This document shows positions 8,866 to 16,828 of a stretch of DNA of 64,000 nucleotides, one piece after another. The position numbers and the translations under genes are program-made. Within the stretch, counting starts at the first letter, position 1. Every line of letters starts with the position of its first letter. This DNA is from Rhodococcoides kyotonense (GTDB lineage Bacteria > Actinomycetota > Actinomycetes > Mycobacteriales > Mycobacteriaceae): contig NZ_FZOW01000008.1 of assembly GCF_900188125.1 (NCBI RefSeq), positions 231,027 to 295,026 on the forward strand. Direction: 5' to 3'. The notes under the pieces are model-generated. The model saw only the letters and a program-made list of their open reading frames with translations, was not told the origin of the DNA and made no database searches.

Positions 8866-9853
8866 TCAGCTACTGACCGTCCGCGGCTTGAACAAGACGT
8901 TCAAGGTCGGCGGCGGGAATCTCCGAGCACTCGACTCCATCGATCTCGATCTACGACGCGGCGAGACCCTCGGTCTGGTCGGTGAATCCGGTTGTGGCAA
9001 ATCGACTCTCGCGCGAACGTTGATGATGCTCGAGCGGCCCGATGCCGGCACCGTCGACTTCGATGGCGTCGACCCCTTCTCGCTTCGGGGCAAGGACCTT
9101 CTCGGATTTCGTCGACGCGTCCAGATGGTGTTCCAGGATCCGTACGGCTCGCTCAATTCGCGCATGAACGCAGGCGACATCATCAGCGAGCCGTGGCGAA
9201 CACACAAGAGCCTGTACAAGACTCGTCGTGATCGCTCTGCACGCGTACGTGAGTTGCTGCACCTCGTGGGTCTGCGGCCCAGTGACGAACACCGGTTCCC
9301 GCAGGAATTCTCCGGTGGACAACGTCAGCGTCTCGGTATCGCACGTGCTCTGGCATTGAACCCGGATGTGATCATCTGCGACGAACCCGTTTCCGCGCTG
9401 GACCTTTCGGTGCAGGCTCAAGTGTTGAACCTGCTCAACGACCTGCAGAAGCAACTGGGCATCTCTTATGTGTTCATCTCGCACGACCTGTCCGTCGTTC
9501 GGCACGTCGCCGACCGCGTCGCCGTCATGTACCTCGGGCGGATCGTCGAATCCGGCGCTACCGACGCGGTGTTCGACCGGCCGAGTCACCCGTACTCCGC
9601 AGCACTCATGTCGGCAGCACCCAAGCTCGACGCCGAGTCGCGCGGTGAGCGCATTCTGCTGAAGGGCGAGGTTCCGTCGCCGCTGAATCCCCCGTCGGGC
9701 TGCCGGTTCAGGACGCGATGCTGGAAGGCGACGGACAAGTGCGCGGCAGATGCACCTCCCGTTGCACTCGACCGCAGCGAAGCCGACCACATGGCCGAAT
9801 GCCACTACCCTCTCGTCGACGACGACCTGGGGCTCGTGGCAGCCTCGTCGTGA
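8858..9853 (+). CDS. ABC transporter ATPase, DppF/OppF type
   Basis: A 331-residue second ATPase. The ATG at 8858 lies 8 nt inside the end of the previous gene. Walker A is GESGCGKS, the signature FSGGQRQRLGIA, Walker B IICDEPVSALD. The C-terminal cysteine-rich extension (CRFRTRCWKATDKC) is present. With its partner it forms the asymmetric nucleotide-binding dimer of the importer. Its stop overlaps the start of the TauE/SafE gene (GTGA). Confidence 0.93.
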   Translation: MPDQLLTVRGLNKTFKVGGGNLRALDSIDLDLRRGETLGLVGESGCGKSTLARTLMMLERPDAGTVDFDGVDPFSLRGKDLLGFRRRVQMVFQDPYGSLNSRMNAGDIISEPWRTHKSLYKTRRDRSARVRELLHLVGLRPSDEHRFPQEFSGGQRQRLGIARALALNPDVIICDEPVSALDLSVQAQVLNLLNDLQKQLGISYVFISHDLSVVRHVADRVAVMYLGRIVESGATDAVFDRPSHPYSAALMSAAPKLDAESRGERILLKGEVPSPLNPPSGCRFRTRCWKATDKCAADAPPVALDRSEADHMAECHYPLVDDDLGLVAASS

Positions 9854-10569
9854 CCACCGTCGAGTTCACAGTTGTCGCTTTCGCTATCTTCTTCGCCTCG
9901 TGCATGCAGGCCTCGATCGGGTTCGGCATGGGAATGCTGGCCGCACCGATCGTCGCGATCGTCGATCCCGGGTTGGTGCCGGGCACGCTGATCATGTTGG
10001 CGATCGTCGTCAGCCTGATGGTGTTGGCGCGAGACGGGGCAGCTCTGGATTTCTCGGGCGCGAGTTGGGCCCTCGCAGGTCGCGTACCCGGAACCGTGGC
10101 GGGCGCTCTGCTGTTGGTCGCACTGCCGGAGCGGGGACTGGCGTTGATGCTGGCGCTCGTCGTCCTGCTCGGTATCGCTCTGACGTCCTTCGGTTGGATC
10201 CCGTTGCCGCGCAGGCGAAATCTGGTGTTCGCCGGCGCGACATCGGGCCTCCTCGCCACGGCGACGTCCATCGGCGGCCCGCCGATGGCGTTGGTGTGGC
10301 AACGCAACACCGGCGCGAAGTTGCGCAGCACGATGAGCGCATTCTTCCTCGTCGGGTCGGTGATGTCGCTCGCCGCGCTGGCTGCCGCGGGCGCGGTGAC
10401 GTCGCACACCGCGTTCTTGTTCGTCCTGCTGACGCCGGCCGCGGTGCTCGGTTACGTGTTGTCGCGCTTCGTGAATCGCGTCATGGACCGCCGGCGACTC
10501 CGGCTGACTGCGATCGCGGTCTCGACCGTCGGCGCGGTCGTCCTGATCGGTCAGCAACTCCTCATGTGA
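9850..10569 (+). CDS. TauE/SafE-family membrane permease
   Basis: A 239-residue membrane protein from a GTG at 9850 that overlaps the ATPase stop. About eight hydrophobic segments are visible. The repeated glycine-rich family motif appears near the N-terminus (QASIGFGMGMLAAPIVAIVDP) and again in the second half (ATATSIGGPPMALVW). The family exports sulfite, sulfoacetate or other organosulfur anions and has many uncharacterised members. Tight coupling to a peptide-type importer suggests it removes an anion released from the imported compound; that is inference. Confidence 0.85.
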   Translation: MTTVEFTVVAFAIFFASCMQASIGFGMGMLAAPIVAIVDPGLVPGTLIMLAIVVSLMVLARDGAALDFSGASWALAGRVPGTVAGALLLVALPERGLALMLALVVLLGIALTSFGWIPLPRRRNLVFAGATSGLLATATSIGGPPMALVWQRNTGAKLRSTMSAFFLVGSVMSLAALAAAGAVTSHTAFLFVLLTPAAVLGYVLSRFVNRVMDRRRLRLTAIAVSTVGAVVLIGQQLLM

Positions 10570-10570
10570 G

Positions 10571-10638
10571 GGGGCTGCGCCCCATGTGCACGAAAATACA
10601 TAGTGGGCTATGCATTTTCGTGCACATGGGCTACGCCC
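10571..10638. repeat. family-1 palindromic element, copy 1 (convergent terminator candidate)
   Basis: The main palindrome spans 10583-10628: arms of 21 nt built on GTGCACGAAAATACATAG, a 4-nt loop (TGGG) and one mismatched pair. A small GC hairpin lies on each side: GGGGC-TGC-GCCCC at 10571-10583 and GGGC-TAC-GCCC at 10628-10638. The right hairpin contains the stop codon of xylulokinase (minus strand, 10631-10633). The left one starts 2 nt after the TauE stop. Four further copies occur in the window. Confidence 0.9.
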
Positions 10639-12028
10639 CTTCCGTCAGATCCCGGACCTCCGCGTATCTTTCGCGGATCGCCGGTGTCGGATCTGCCTCG
10701 TACGTCCGAGCGGGCGCCGACGCCCACTGCGGCGGTTCGGGCGTACCGGCGAGGGCCCATGCTGCCTGACGCGCCGCGCCGTCGGCGACATATTCGCCCG
10801 GCTCCGGAACCACAACGGGCACACCGAGTATCGCGGGGGCCAACTCGCGCAAGGCCTCCGATTTCGCGCCGCCGCCGACGAGCAGAACGCGTCGTGTCTC
10901 GATTCCCGCGTTGCGCAGTGCATCGATACCGTCGGCCAATCCGCACAGCAGACCTTCGACCGCGGCCCTCGCGAGATGCCCGGGCGTCGAATTCCCCAGT
11001 CGGAGACCATGAATGGCGCCCGACGCATCGGGACGGTTCGGCGTTCGTTCGCCTTCGAGGTACGGGACGAGAACGAGCCCCTCGCTGGGGCTGGACAACG
11101 CCAACCTGGACAGTTCCGCGTGATCGACTCCCAGCAGCGACGCGGTCGCGTCGAGCACCCGCGCGGCATTCAACGTGCAGACCAGAGGCAACTGCCGTCC
11201 CGTCGCGTCGGCGAATCCGGCGATGATGCCCGACGGGTCCGCCGCCGCGACATCGGTGACCGCGGACACGACCCCCGACGTGCCGATGGACACGACGACG
11301 TCGCCGACACCAGCAGCGAGCCCGAGCGCCGCCGCGGCATTGTCACCGGTGCCGGGCCCGATGAGCGCCCCGCCCGCGGTCTCGCCGATGCGCTCGGACG
11401 GTCCAGCCACTCGCGGCAGCTGCGGCTGTCGGCCTCGCATACCCAGCTCGAGCAGGTCCCGTCGATACGCGTTCGCTCCTGCAGAGAAGTAGCCGGTGCC
11501 GCTGGCGTCACCACGATCGGTGGCCAACGAGTCGAGTCCCGACGCGCCCCCGAGCTGCCAACTCAGCCAATCGTGCGGAAGACACACGGCCGCAGCGCGA
11601 TCCGCGCTCGTAGGTTCGTTGTCCGCGAGCCATCGCAGTTTGCTGACGGTGATCGATGCAAGAGGAACCACGCCGACCGCGTCGGCCCATTCCTGCGCGC
11701 CCAACTCGTCGACCAGATCGCGGCCGGACGACGCCGACCTGGTGTCGTTCCACAGCAAAGCCGGACGTACGACGCTTCCCTGCTCGTCGAGACAGATCAT
11801 CCCGTGCTGCTGAGCACCGACGGCCACGGCGTCGACGTCACCCAGACCACCCGCGTCGGCGATCGCCGTCTCGAGCGCGTCCTTCCAGACCGCGGGGTCG
11901 ATCTCGGTACCGTCCGGATGCTTCGCCCGCCCGCTGCGAACCACCTCACCCGAATCTGCATCGCGGACAAAGACTTTGCACGATTGAGTGGACGAATCGA
12001 TACCTGCGACGAGAGCCAAGACGTGCAT
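10631..12028 (-). CDS. xylB: xylulokinase (FGGY carbohydrate kinase)
   Basis: A 465-residue FGGY kinase that phosphorylates D-xylulose to xylulose 5-phosphate. The N-terminal phosphate loop is [11 protein letters not shown]. The xylulokinase-type [14 protein letters not shown] and LLWNDTRS follow, then the C-terminal ATP-binding half with [18 protein letters not shown] and SIGTSGVV. The ATG at 12028 has GGAAGG directly against it; an in-frame TTG at 12019 would give 9 nt spacing and the usual [10 protein letters not shown] start, so it may be the true start. No xylose isomerase or sugar transporter gene is nearby. It is divergent from a TetR gene over a large palindrome, which probably controls it. 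Confidence 0.88.
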   Translation of the reverse strand: MHVLALVAGIDSSTQSCKVFVRDADSGEVVRSGRAKHPDGTEIDPAVWKDALETAIADAGGLGDVDAVAVGAQQHGMICLDEQGSVVRPALLWNDTRSASSGRDLVDELGAQEWADAVGVVPLASITVSKLRWLADNEPTSADRAAAVCLPHDWLSWQLGGASGLDSLATDRGDASGTGYFSAGANAYRRDLLELGMRGRQPQLPRVAGPSERIGETAGGALIGPGTGDNAAAALGLAAGVGDVVVSIGTSGVVSAVTDVAAADPSGIIAGFADATGRQLPLVCTLNAARVLDATASLLGVDHAELSRLALSSPSEGLVLVPYLEGERTPNRPDASGAIHGLRLGNSTPGHLARAAVEGLLCGLADGIDALRNAGIETRRVLLVGGGAKSEALRELAPAILGVPVVVPEPGEYVADGAARQAAWALAGTPEPPQWASAPARTYEADPTPAIRERYAEVRDLTEGA

Positions 12029-12096
12029 CCTTCCAGCGCGGTGGTGCGTACAGGCGACTCTACCGGCCACACCGTGAGCACCCGCACGAATCCACT

Positions 12097-12147
12097 CCCC
12101 TATTCGGAATCCGAACCCTCTGCAGGGGGTTCGGATTCCGAATGGGG
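12097..12147. promoter_or_regulatory. large nested operator between xylB and the TetR gene
   Basis: Perfect 17-bp arms, ATTCGGAATCCGAACCC at 12102-12118 and its complement at 12127-12143, are separated by 8 nt and extended outward by CCCC/GGGG. Each arm contains its own 13-bp dyad (TTCGGAATCCGAA). This gives two operator-like sites within one palindrome, about 25 bp apart. It lies 50 nt upstream of the TetR start and about 70 nt upstream of xylB. Confidence 0.8.
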
Positions 12148-12193
12148 GAGGTTATTTTCCGGCGGACTCCGAACTCGACTACCTTCGTCACCT

Positions 12194-12844
12194 ATGCGCG
12201 ACACCGAGGACCCCGAGGCATTCCGCCTCTCCGTGGCAAAGCGAGCTCTCGACCTGTTCTCGGTCGACGGGTACGACGCGACTTCGGTCGACGACATCGC
12301 CGAAGCCGCCGGGATTTCGCGTCGTACATTCTTTCGTCAGTTCCGGGGCAAAGACGACGTCATCTTCGCCGACCACGAAATCCTGCTGACACAGGCCGCG
12401 GAATTCCTGGATCAGGAGCACGACGACCCATGGGTGGCAGTGTGCGATGCGGCCCAGCTCGTCTTCGACCGCTTCTCCGGATGGAAGGAGTATGCGCGGC
12501 TCCGCTACCAGGTGGTACACGTCAATCCGGCCTTGCGTGACCGCGAGATCGTGACCGTGTTCCGGTACGAACGCCTGTTCGTCGACTACCTACGACGCGC
12601 GATCCCCGAGCATTCTCACCTGGAAACCATCCAGTACTGCGCGAGCGTCACCGCAACCCACAACTACATGCTCCGACGCATGATTCGCGACGGGATCGAG
12701 ACCGCCCCGGCGGACCTGCAGGCCGCACTGTCCAAGGTCAGGGCCGGCTTCGAGCCGTCGTCGGACGAGGTCGTGGTCGCCGTTTTCCCGCGCGGGGCGT
12801 CACGCGATGCCATCGCCCGGGCGTTGGGTGAGCACTTTTCCTGA
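12194..12844 (+). CDS. TetR-family transcriptional regulator
   Basis: A 216-residue TetR regulator from the ATG at 12194. The DNA-binding helix-turn-helix is around residues 28-50 (TSVDDIAEAAGISRRTFFRQF, then KDDVIFADHE). The C-terminal ligand domain carries HVNPALRDRE, as in the MftR-like/fatty-acid TetR subgroup. It very likely binds the nested palindrome at 12097-12147 and controls itself and the divergent xylB. An open frame of more than 500 codons precedes it in the same phase but lies opposite xylB and is a GC shadow. The stop codon falls inside a family-2 palindrome. Confidence 0.9.
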   Translation: MRDTEDPEAFRLSVAKRALDLFSVDGYDATSVDDIAEAAGISRRTFFRQFRGKDDVIFADHEILLTQAAEFLDQEHDDPWVAVCDAAQLVFDRFSGWKEYARLRYQVVHVNPALRDREIVTVFRYERLFVDYLRRAIPEHSHLETIQYCASVTATHNYMLRRMIRDGIETAPADLQAALSKVRAGFEPSSDEVVVAVFPRGASRDAIARALGEHFS

Positions 12845-12904
12845 CCGCTTGAATGTTCACATCCAAGCCATCAGATCGTATGAATGAACCATTCAAGCGG
12901 TCAG
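12841..12904. repeat. family-2 palindromic element, copy A
   Basis: Perfect 15-bp arms lie at 12841-12855 (CTGACCGCTTGAATG) and 12890-12904. The 34-nt interior includes TTCA/TGAA pairs and the shared core TTCATACGATCTGA (read on the minus strand). The TGA stop of the TetR gene (12842-12844) is part of the left arm. A related copy lies at 15047-15099, on the other side of the acyl-CoA dehydrogenase operon. Confidence 0.8.
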
Positions 12905-12917
12905 GAGGCACCAGGCC

Positions 12918-12995
12918 TGGCACCCAGTGCCACCGACTCTTGATTTCCGCCCATCCTCTCCCTTACTCTGGATCTATCCGTGGCACTCAGTGCCC
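12918..12995 (+). promoter_or_regulatory. twin TGGCAC-N3-GTGCC dyads upstream of the acyl-CoA dehydrogenase gene
   Basis: TGGCACCCAGTGCCA at 12918-12932 and TGGCACTCAGTGCCC at 12981-12995 start exactly 63 bp apart, about six helical turns. A further half site (GTGCCACCC) directly precedes the start codon at 13026. The spacing and repetition suggest a repressor operator pair. The motif does not match CIRCE, which has a longer spacer, nor the KstR box. Confidence 0.6.
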
Positions 12996-13025
12996 ACTGG
13001 TCGACCCCCAAGGAGAGTGCCACCC

Positions 13026-14183
13026 ATGGCCGGAAATCCGGACTTCGATCTCTTCCAGCTGCCCGAGGAGCACGGTGAGCTGCGCGCTGCTATCCGCGCC
13101 CTCGCCGAGAAGGAGATCGCGCCGTACGCGAAGGACGTCGACGAGAACTCGCGCTTCCCCGAGGAAGCGCTGATTGCTCTCAACAACTCGGGATTCAATG
13201 CCATCCACGTCCCCGAAGAGTACGACGGCCAGGGCGCCGACTCGGTCGCGACGTGCATCGTCATCGAAGAGGTCGCTCGCGTCTGCGGGTCGTCGTCGCT
13301 GATTCCCGCCGTCAACAAGCTCGGCACGATGGGCCTGATCCTCAACGGCTCCGAGGAGCTCAAGCAGCAGGTCCTTCCGTCGCTGGCAGGCGGCGCGATG
13401 GCGTCGTACGCGCTGTCCGAGCGTGAGGCAGGGTCCGACGCGGCCAGCATGCGCACTCGCGCCGCGGCCGACGGTGACGACTGGGTCCTCAACGGCTCCA
13501 AGTGTTGGATCACCAACGGCGGCAAGTCCGACTGGTACACCGTCATGGCTGTGACCGATCCCGACAAGGGCGCCAACGGGATTTCCTCGTTCATCGTGCA
13601 CAAGGACGACGAAGGATTCGTCGTAGGCCCCAAGGAGAAGAAGCTCGGAATCAAGGGCTCGCCGACGGCCGAGCTGTACTTCGAGAACTGCAAGATCCCC
13701 GGCGACCGCATCATCGGCGAGCCCGGCACCGGCTTCAAGACCGCACTGCAGACGCTCGACCACACCCGCCCGACCATCGGTGCTCAGGCCGTCGGCCTCG
13801 CTCAGGGTGCGCTCGACGCCGCGATCGAATACACCAAGGACCGCAAGCAGTTCGGGCAGTCGATCTCGAGCTTCCAGGCTGTTCAGTTCATGCTCGCCGA
13901 CATGGCGATGAAGGTCGAGGCCGCCCGCCTCATGGTCTACACCTCGGCAGCTCGCGCCGAGCGAGGCGAAAAGAACCTCGGCTTCATCTCCGCTGCGGCC
14001 AAGTGCTTCGCATCCGACGTCGCGATGGAGGTCACCACCGACGCCGTCCAGCTGTTCGGCGGAGCCGGCTACACGACGGACTTCCCGGTCGAGCGCATGA
14101 TGCGCGACGCCAAGATCACGCAGATCTACGAGGGCACCAACCAGATTCAGCGTGTCGTCATGTCCCGGGCGCTGCTCAAATGA
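13026..14183 (+). CDS. acyl-CoA dehydrogenase (FadE25-like)
   Basis: A 385-residue FAD-dependent acyl-CoA dehydrogenase from the ATG at 13026. The sequence is canonical: YALSEREAGSDAASM and CWITNGGKSDWYTVMAV in the middle domain, RKQFGQSISSFQAVQF at the substrate site, LFGGAGYTTDFPVERMMRDAKI, and the short-chain-type catalytic Glu in QIYEGTNQIQ. It should oxidise short or branched acyl-CoA to the 2-enoyl-CoA. It closely resembles mycobacterial FadE25. It is coupled (ATGA) to a 3-hydroxybutyryl-CoA dehydrogenase gene, forming a two-gene beta-oxidation operon. Confidence 0.93.
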   Translation: MAGNPDFDLFQLPEEHGELRAAIRALAEKEIAPYAKDVDENSRFPEEALIALNNSGFNAIHVPEEYDGQGADSVATCIVIEEVARVCGSSSLIPAVNKLGTMGLILNGSEELKQQVLPSLAGGAMASYALSEREAGSDAASMRTRAAADGDDWVLNGSKCWITNGGKSDWYTVMAVTDPDKGANGISSFIVHKDDEGFVVGPKEKKLGIKGSPTAELYFENCKIPGDRIIGEPGTGFKTALQTLDHTRPTIGAQAVGLAQGALDAAIEYTKDRKQFGQSISSFQAVQFMLADMAMKVEAARLMVYTSAARAERGEKNLGFISAAAKCFASDVAMEVTTDAVQLFGGAGYTTDFPVERMMRDAKITQIYEGTNQIQRVVMSRALLK

Positions 14184-15034
14184 GCAACATCGAACTGGTA
14201 GGCGTCATCGGCGGCGGCACGATGGGCGCCGGTATCGCAGAAGTTGCAGCGCGCGCAGGGTCGACGGTCAAGATCCTCGAAACCTCGCAGACGACGGCCG
14301 ATGCCGCGGAGGCCCGACTCGACAAGTCGTTCGCTCGCGCCGTGAAGTCCGGTCGCATCGAGGCCGACGCGGCCGAAAAGGCCCGTGCGGCAATCACTCT
14401 GACGCTCGATATCGAGGATTTCGCGGACCGTGACCTCGTCGTCGAAGCTGCCCCGGAGATCGAGTCGCTCAAGCTGGATCTGTTCGGCAAGCTCGATTCG
14501 ATCGTCAAGCCCGAGGGCATTCTGGCGACCAACACGTCGTCGATCCCGGTCATCAAGATGGCGAACGCAACTCAGCGTCCGGGCAAGGTCGTCGGCGTTC
14601 ACTTCTTCAATCCGGTGCCGGTGCTGCCGTTGGTGGAGATCGTCGTCAGCCTCGTGACCGAAGAGAACACAGTTGCTGCGGTCACCGAGTACGCCGGAAA
14701 CACGCTCGGTAAGAAGACGATTCGCTCCGGAGACAGAGCGGGCTTCATCGTCAACGCGCTGCTGATCCCGTACATGGTGTCGGCGATCCGGATGTTCGAG
14801 TCCGGATTCGCGAGCGCCGAGGACATCGACGACGGCATGGTCAGCGGATGCGCGCATCCGATGGGACCGTTGCGTCTGACCGACACGGTCGGACTGGATG
14901 TGACTCTGGCCGTCGCCGAGTCCCTGTACGCGGAGTTCGGCGAACCGCACTACGCGCCGCCGCCACTGCTGCGTCGCAAGGTCGAAGCCGGCCAGCTCGG
15001 CCGCAAGACGGGTAAGGGTTTCTACACTTACTGA
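14180..15034 (+). CDS. 3-hydroxybutyryl-CoA dehydrogenase
   Basis: A 284-residue NAD-dependent 3-hydroxyacyl-CoA dehydrogenase (FadB2/Hbd type) that oxidises (S)-3-hydroxybutyryl-CoA to acetoacetyl-CoA. The Rossmann motif is VIGGGTMGAGIAE. The catalytic region has ATNTSSIPV and HFFNPVPVLPLVE (His), and the dimer domain AGFIVNALLIPYM and HPMGPLRLTDTVGLD. The ATG overlaps the upstream dehydrogenase stop. No enoyl-CoA hydratase or thiolase is in the operon, so those steps must be encoded elsewhere. A family-2 palindrome follows directly. Confidence 0.93.
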   Translation: MSNIELVGVIGGGTMGAGIAEVAARAGSTVKILETSQTTADAAEARLDKSFARAVKSGRIEADAAEKARAAITLTLDIEDFADRDLVVEAAPEIESLKLDLFGKLDSIVKPEGILATNTSSIPVIKMANATQRPGKVVGVHFFNPVPVLPLVEIVVSLVTEENTVAAVTEYAGNTLGKKTIRSGDRAGFIVNALLIPYMVSAIRMFESGFASAEDIDDGMVSGCAHPMGPLRLTDTVGLDVTLAVAESLYAEFGEPHYAPPPLLRRKVEAGQLGRKTGKGFYTY

Positions 15035-15046
15035 CGTGCACCCCAC

Positions 15047-15099
15047 CGCTTGACTGGTGCTTTCATACGGTCTGATCGTATGAAAGCACCATTCAAGCG
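15047..15099. repeat. family-2 palindromic element, copy B (convergent terminator candidate)
   Basis: Arms of 23 nt at 15047-15069 and 15077-15099 flank a 7-nt loop (GTCTGAT), with one mismatch. Read on the minus strand the element begins CGCTTGAATGGTGCTTTCAT and continues ACGATCAGAC, sharing most of its left half with copy A. It sits between the convergent ends of the hydroxybutyryl-CoA dehydrogenase (+) and SDR (-) genes. Confidence 0.85.
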
Positions 15100-15109
15100 A
15101 AGACGGATG

Positions 15110-15868
15110 TCAGTCCTTCGGACCACCCGCGGCGTAGACGACCTGGCCGGAGATGAAGCCCGCACCCTCGCTGACGAAGAACGACGCGAGGTGCGCGATG
15201 TCGTCGGGATGCCCGACGCGATTGACCGGAATCTGTGATGCCGCAGCCGCTTTGAAATCCTCGAACGAGACTCCGACGCGTTCGGCGGTGGCCGCGGTCA
15301 TCTCCGTCTCGATGAAACCCGGTGCGATGGCGTTGGCAGTGACACCGAATTTGCCGAGCTCGATGGCGAGGGTCTTGGTGAACCCCTGCATACCTGCCTT
15401 GGCCGCTGCGTAGTTCGCCTGACCCCGGTTGCCGAGCGCCGACGTGCTCGACAGATTCACGATCCGCCCCCACTTGGCGTCGATCATGTGCTTCTGCACT
15501 GCACGCGTCATCAGGAACGAGCCACGTAGGTGCACGCCGAGCACGGAATCCCAGTCGTCGACGGTCATCTTGAACAGCAGGTTGTCGCGTGTGATGCCCG
15601 CGTTGTTGACGAGGACCGTCGGCGCTCCGAATTCGGAGGCGATCCGATCGACCGCGGTCTGAACCGACTGCTCGTCGGCGACGTTCGCGCCGACAGCCAC
15701 AGCCTGGCCTCCCGCAGCCTGGATGGCGCCGACGGTGTCGGCGCACGCGCCCTCGTCGAGGTCGACGACTGCGACTCCGAATCCGTCCTTGGCCAGGCGT
15801 TTGGCGACAGCGGCTCCGATTCCGCGGGCGCTTCCGGTCACGACGGCAGTTTTGATCTGATCACTCAC
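15110..15868 (-). CDS. SDR oxidoreductase, FabG / acetoacetyl-CoA reductase-like
   Basis: A 252-residue short-chain dehydrogenase with cofactor loop GSARGIGAAVAKRL, VNNAG, an active-site Ser in NLSSTSALG and YAAAK. The C-terminus SGQVVYAAGGPKD is FabG-like. It most likely reduces or oxidises a 3-oxoacyl thioester. An ATG at 15874 has CAGGAG directly against it, so the GTG at 15868, six nt from that site, is the better start and gives MSDQIKTAVVTG. It is convergent with the beta-oxidation operon, which fits a 3-hydroxyacyl-CoA role, but the exact substrate is unproven. Confidence 0.9.
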   Translation of the reverse strand: MSDQIKTAVVTGSARGIGAAVAKRLAKDGFGVAVVDLDEGACADTVGAIQAAGGQAVAVGANVADEQSVQTAVDRIASEFGAPTVLVNNAGITRDNLLFKMTVDDWDSVLGVHLRGSFLMTRAVQKHMIDAKWGRIVNLSSTSALGNRGQANYAAAKAGMQGFTKTLAIELGKFGVTANAIAPGFIETEMTAATAERVGVSFEDFKAAAASQIPVNRVGHPDDIAHLASFFVSEGAGFISGQVVYAAGGPKD

Positions 15869-15932
15869 GTGCATCTCCTGAAGTTGCGATCGATGAGAAC
15901 CTCGCACTGTTTCTACCAAACCGAGCGATCGG

Positions 15933-15993
15933 TCAGCAGGAGTGGAGCCCGCGGAATGACCAGATCAGCAGGAGTGGAGCCCGCGGAACGACC
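15933..15993. repeat. tandem direct repeat, two units of 28-29 nt
   Basis: TCAGCAGGAGTGGAGCCCGC followed by GGAAYGACC occurs at 15933-15961 and again at 15965-15993, a period of 32 nt with one substitution. It lies between the start of the SDR (-) and the stop of the acyltransferase (-), so it is upstream of the SDR promoter. No coding role is seen. Confidence 0.85.
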
Positions 15994-15996
15994 CGC

Positions 15997-16731
15997 TCAG
16001 TACGCCGCTACCGCCCCGTCGAGTGCCTTTTGCATTCCGGCCGCGACGACGCGCGAGATGTCGATCGGCTTGTCGGGCAGATCGGTGATCGGTGAGTCGA
16101 TGTAGACACTGGCGGATTTCAGCTTCTGTGGAGATCCGTAGCTGAGGCCGATACAGATCAGAACCGGGTCGACGCCCAGCTTGCGGGCGCGCGCCGCGAT
16201 GTGCCCGATTCCGCTGCCGACGTGCTGGACCCGCAACGGATTCTCCAGATTGCAGGTCCCCTCGGGGAACACTGCAAGGTCGTCGCCACGGCGCATCCTC
16301 TCGGCGCTGACGTCCATCATTCGGTTGCCTGCTGCGCTGACGGCGCGCATGCCGTGATTCTTTCCGCGGAAGACCGGGATGCCGCCCATCATGTCTATTC
16401 GCCTGCGCTGCTTGGGTTCCTCGAACAGCTCGTCCTTCGCCAGCACACGAGTACGCCCAATGACGGGACGCAGCGGCGACGCCCATGCCGTCGCCGCAAC
16501 GGTGTACGGATCGGTTTCGGTGAGGTGATTGATCGCGATGATCAGCCGCGTGTCGTCGTAGACGAGCCTGCGCAGTTCCTCGCGTGCGCCGTCGGAGTAG
16601 CTCAGCCGCGGCTTGAAGCGTCGGGCAAGTGCTGCATACGCGAGACGTGCCACCTGGCGGTTCTGCTGATGCCGCAGATAGAAGTCGTAGACCGTCTCAT
16701 CGTTCTCGAGAATTACCGCTGGTCGCTCCAT
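15997..16731 (-). CDS. lysophospholipid acyltransferase family protein (PlsC-like)
   Basis: A 244-residue protein with the acyltransferase HX4D motif as NHLTETD (about residue 68) and the phosphate-binding FPEGT block near residue 156. GGIPVFRGKNHG lies between them. The family transfers acyl groups from acyl-CoA or acyl-ACP to lysophospholipids or related lipids. There is no clear N-terminal membrane segment, so it may be a peripheral enzyme. A mycobacteriales-type phospholipid or glycolipid acylation role is plausible; the acceptor is unknown. Confidence 0.82.
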   Translation of the reverse strand: MERPAVILENDETVYDFYLRHQQNRQVARLAYAALARRFKPRLSYSDGAREELRRLVYDDTRLIIAINHLTETDPYTVAATAWASPLRPVIGRTRVLAKDELFEEPKQRRRIDMMGGIPVFRGKNHGMRAVSAAGNRMMDVSAERMRRGDDLAVFPEGTCNLENPLRVQHVGSGIGHIAARARKLGVDPVLICIGLSYGSPQKLKSASVYIDSPITDLPDKPIDISRVVAAGMQKALDGAVAAY

Positions 16732-16828
16732 TCGTGAAGCTTAACTGCCTCGATTTTCGGTCACGTCCGGGAGTGAAACGGCGATACACGGGTATTCGAT
16801 GTGAGCCGGATCACGAAAGGATGGAGCC

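Noticed and set aside
10610..12193. Open + frame of over 500 codons preceding the TetR gene
   Set aside because: It is antisense to xylB, has an Arg-rich composition typical of GC-skewed shadow frames, and crosses the palindromic operator; the TetR protein has a proper start at 12194.
12918..12995. CIRCE/HrcA or KstR site upstream of the acyl-CoA dehydrogenase gene
   Set aside because: CIRCE needs a 9-nt spacer and KstR sites have an AACNNGTT core; the dyads here have a 3-nt spacer and a TGGCAC arm.
13026..15034. Complete beta-oxidation operon
   Set aside because: Only the dehydrogenase and hydroxyacyl-CoA dehydrogenase steps are present; hydratase and thiolase genes are not in the window.
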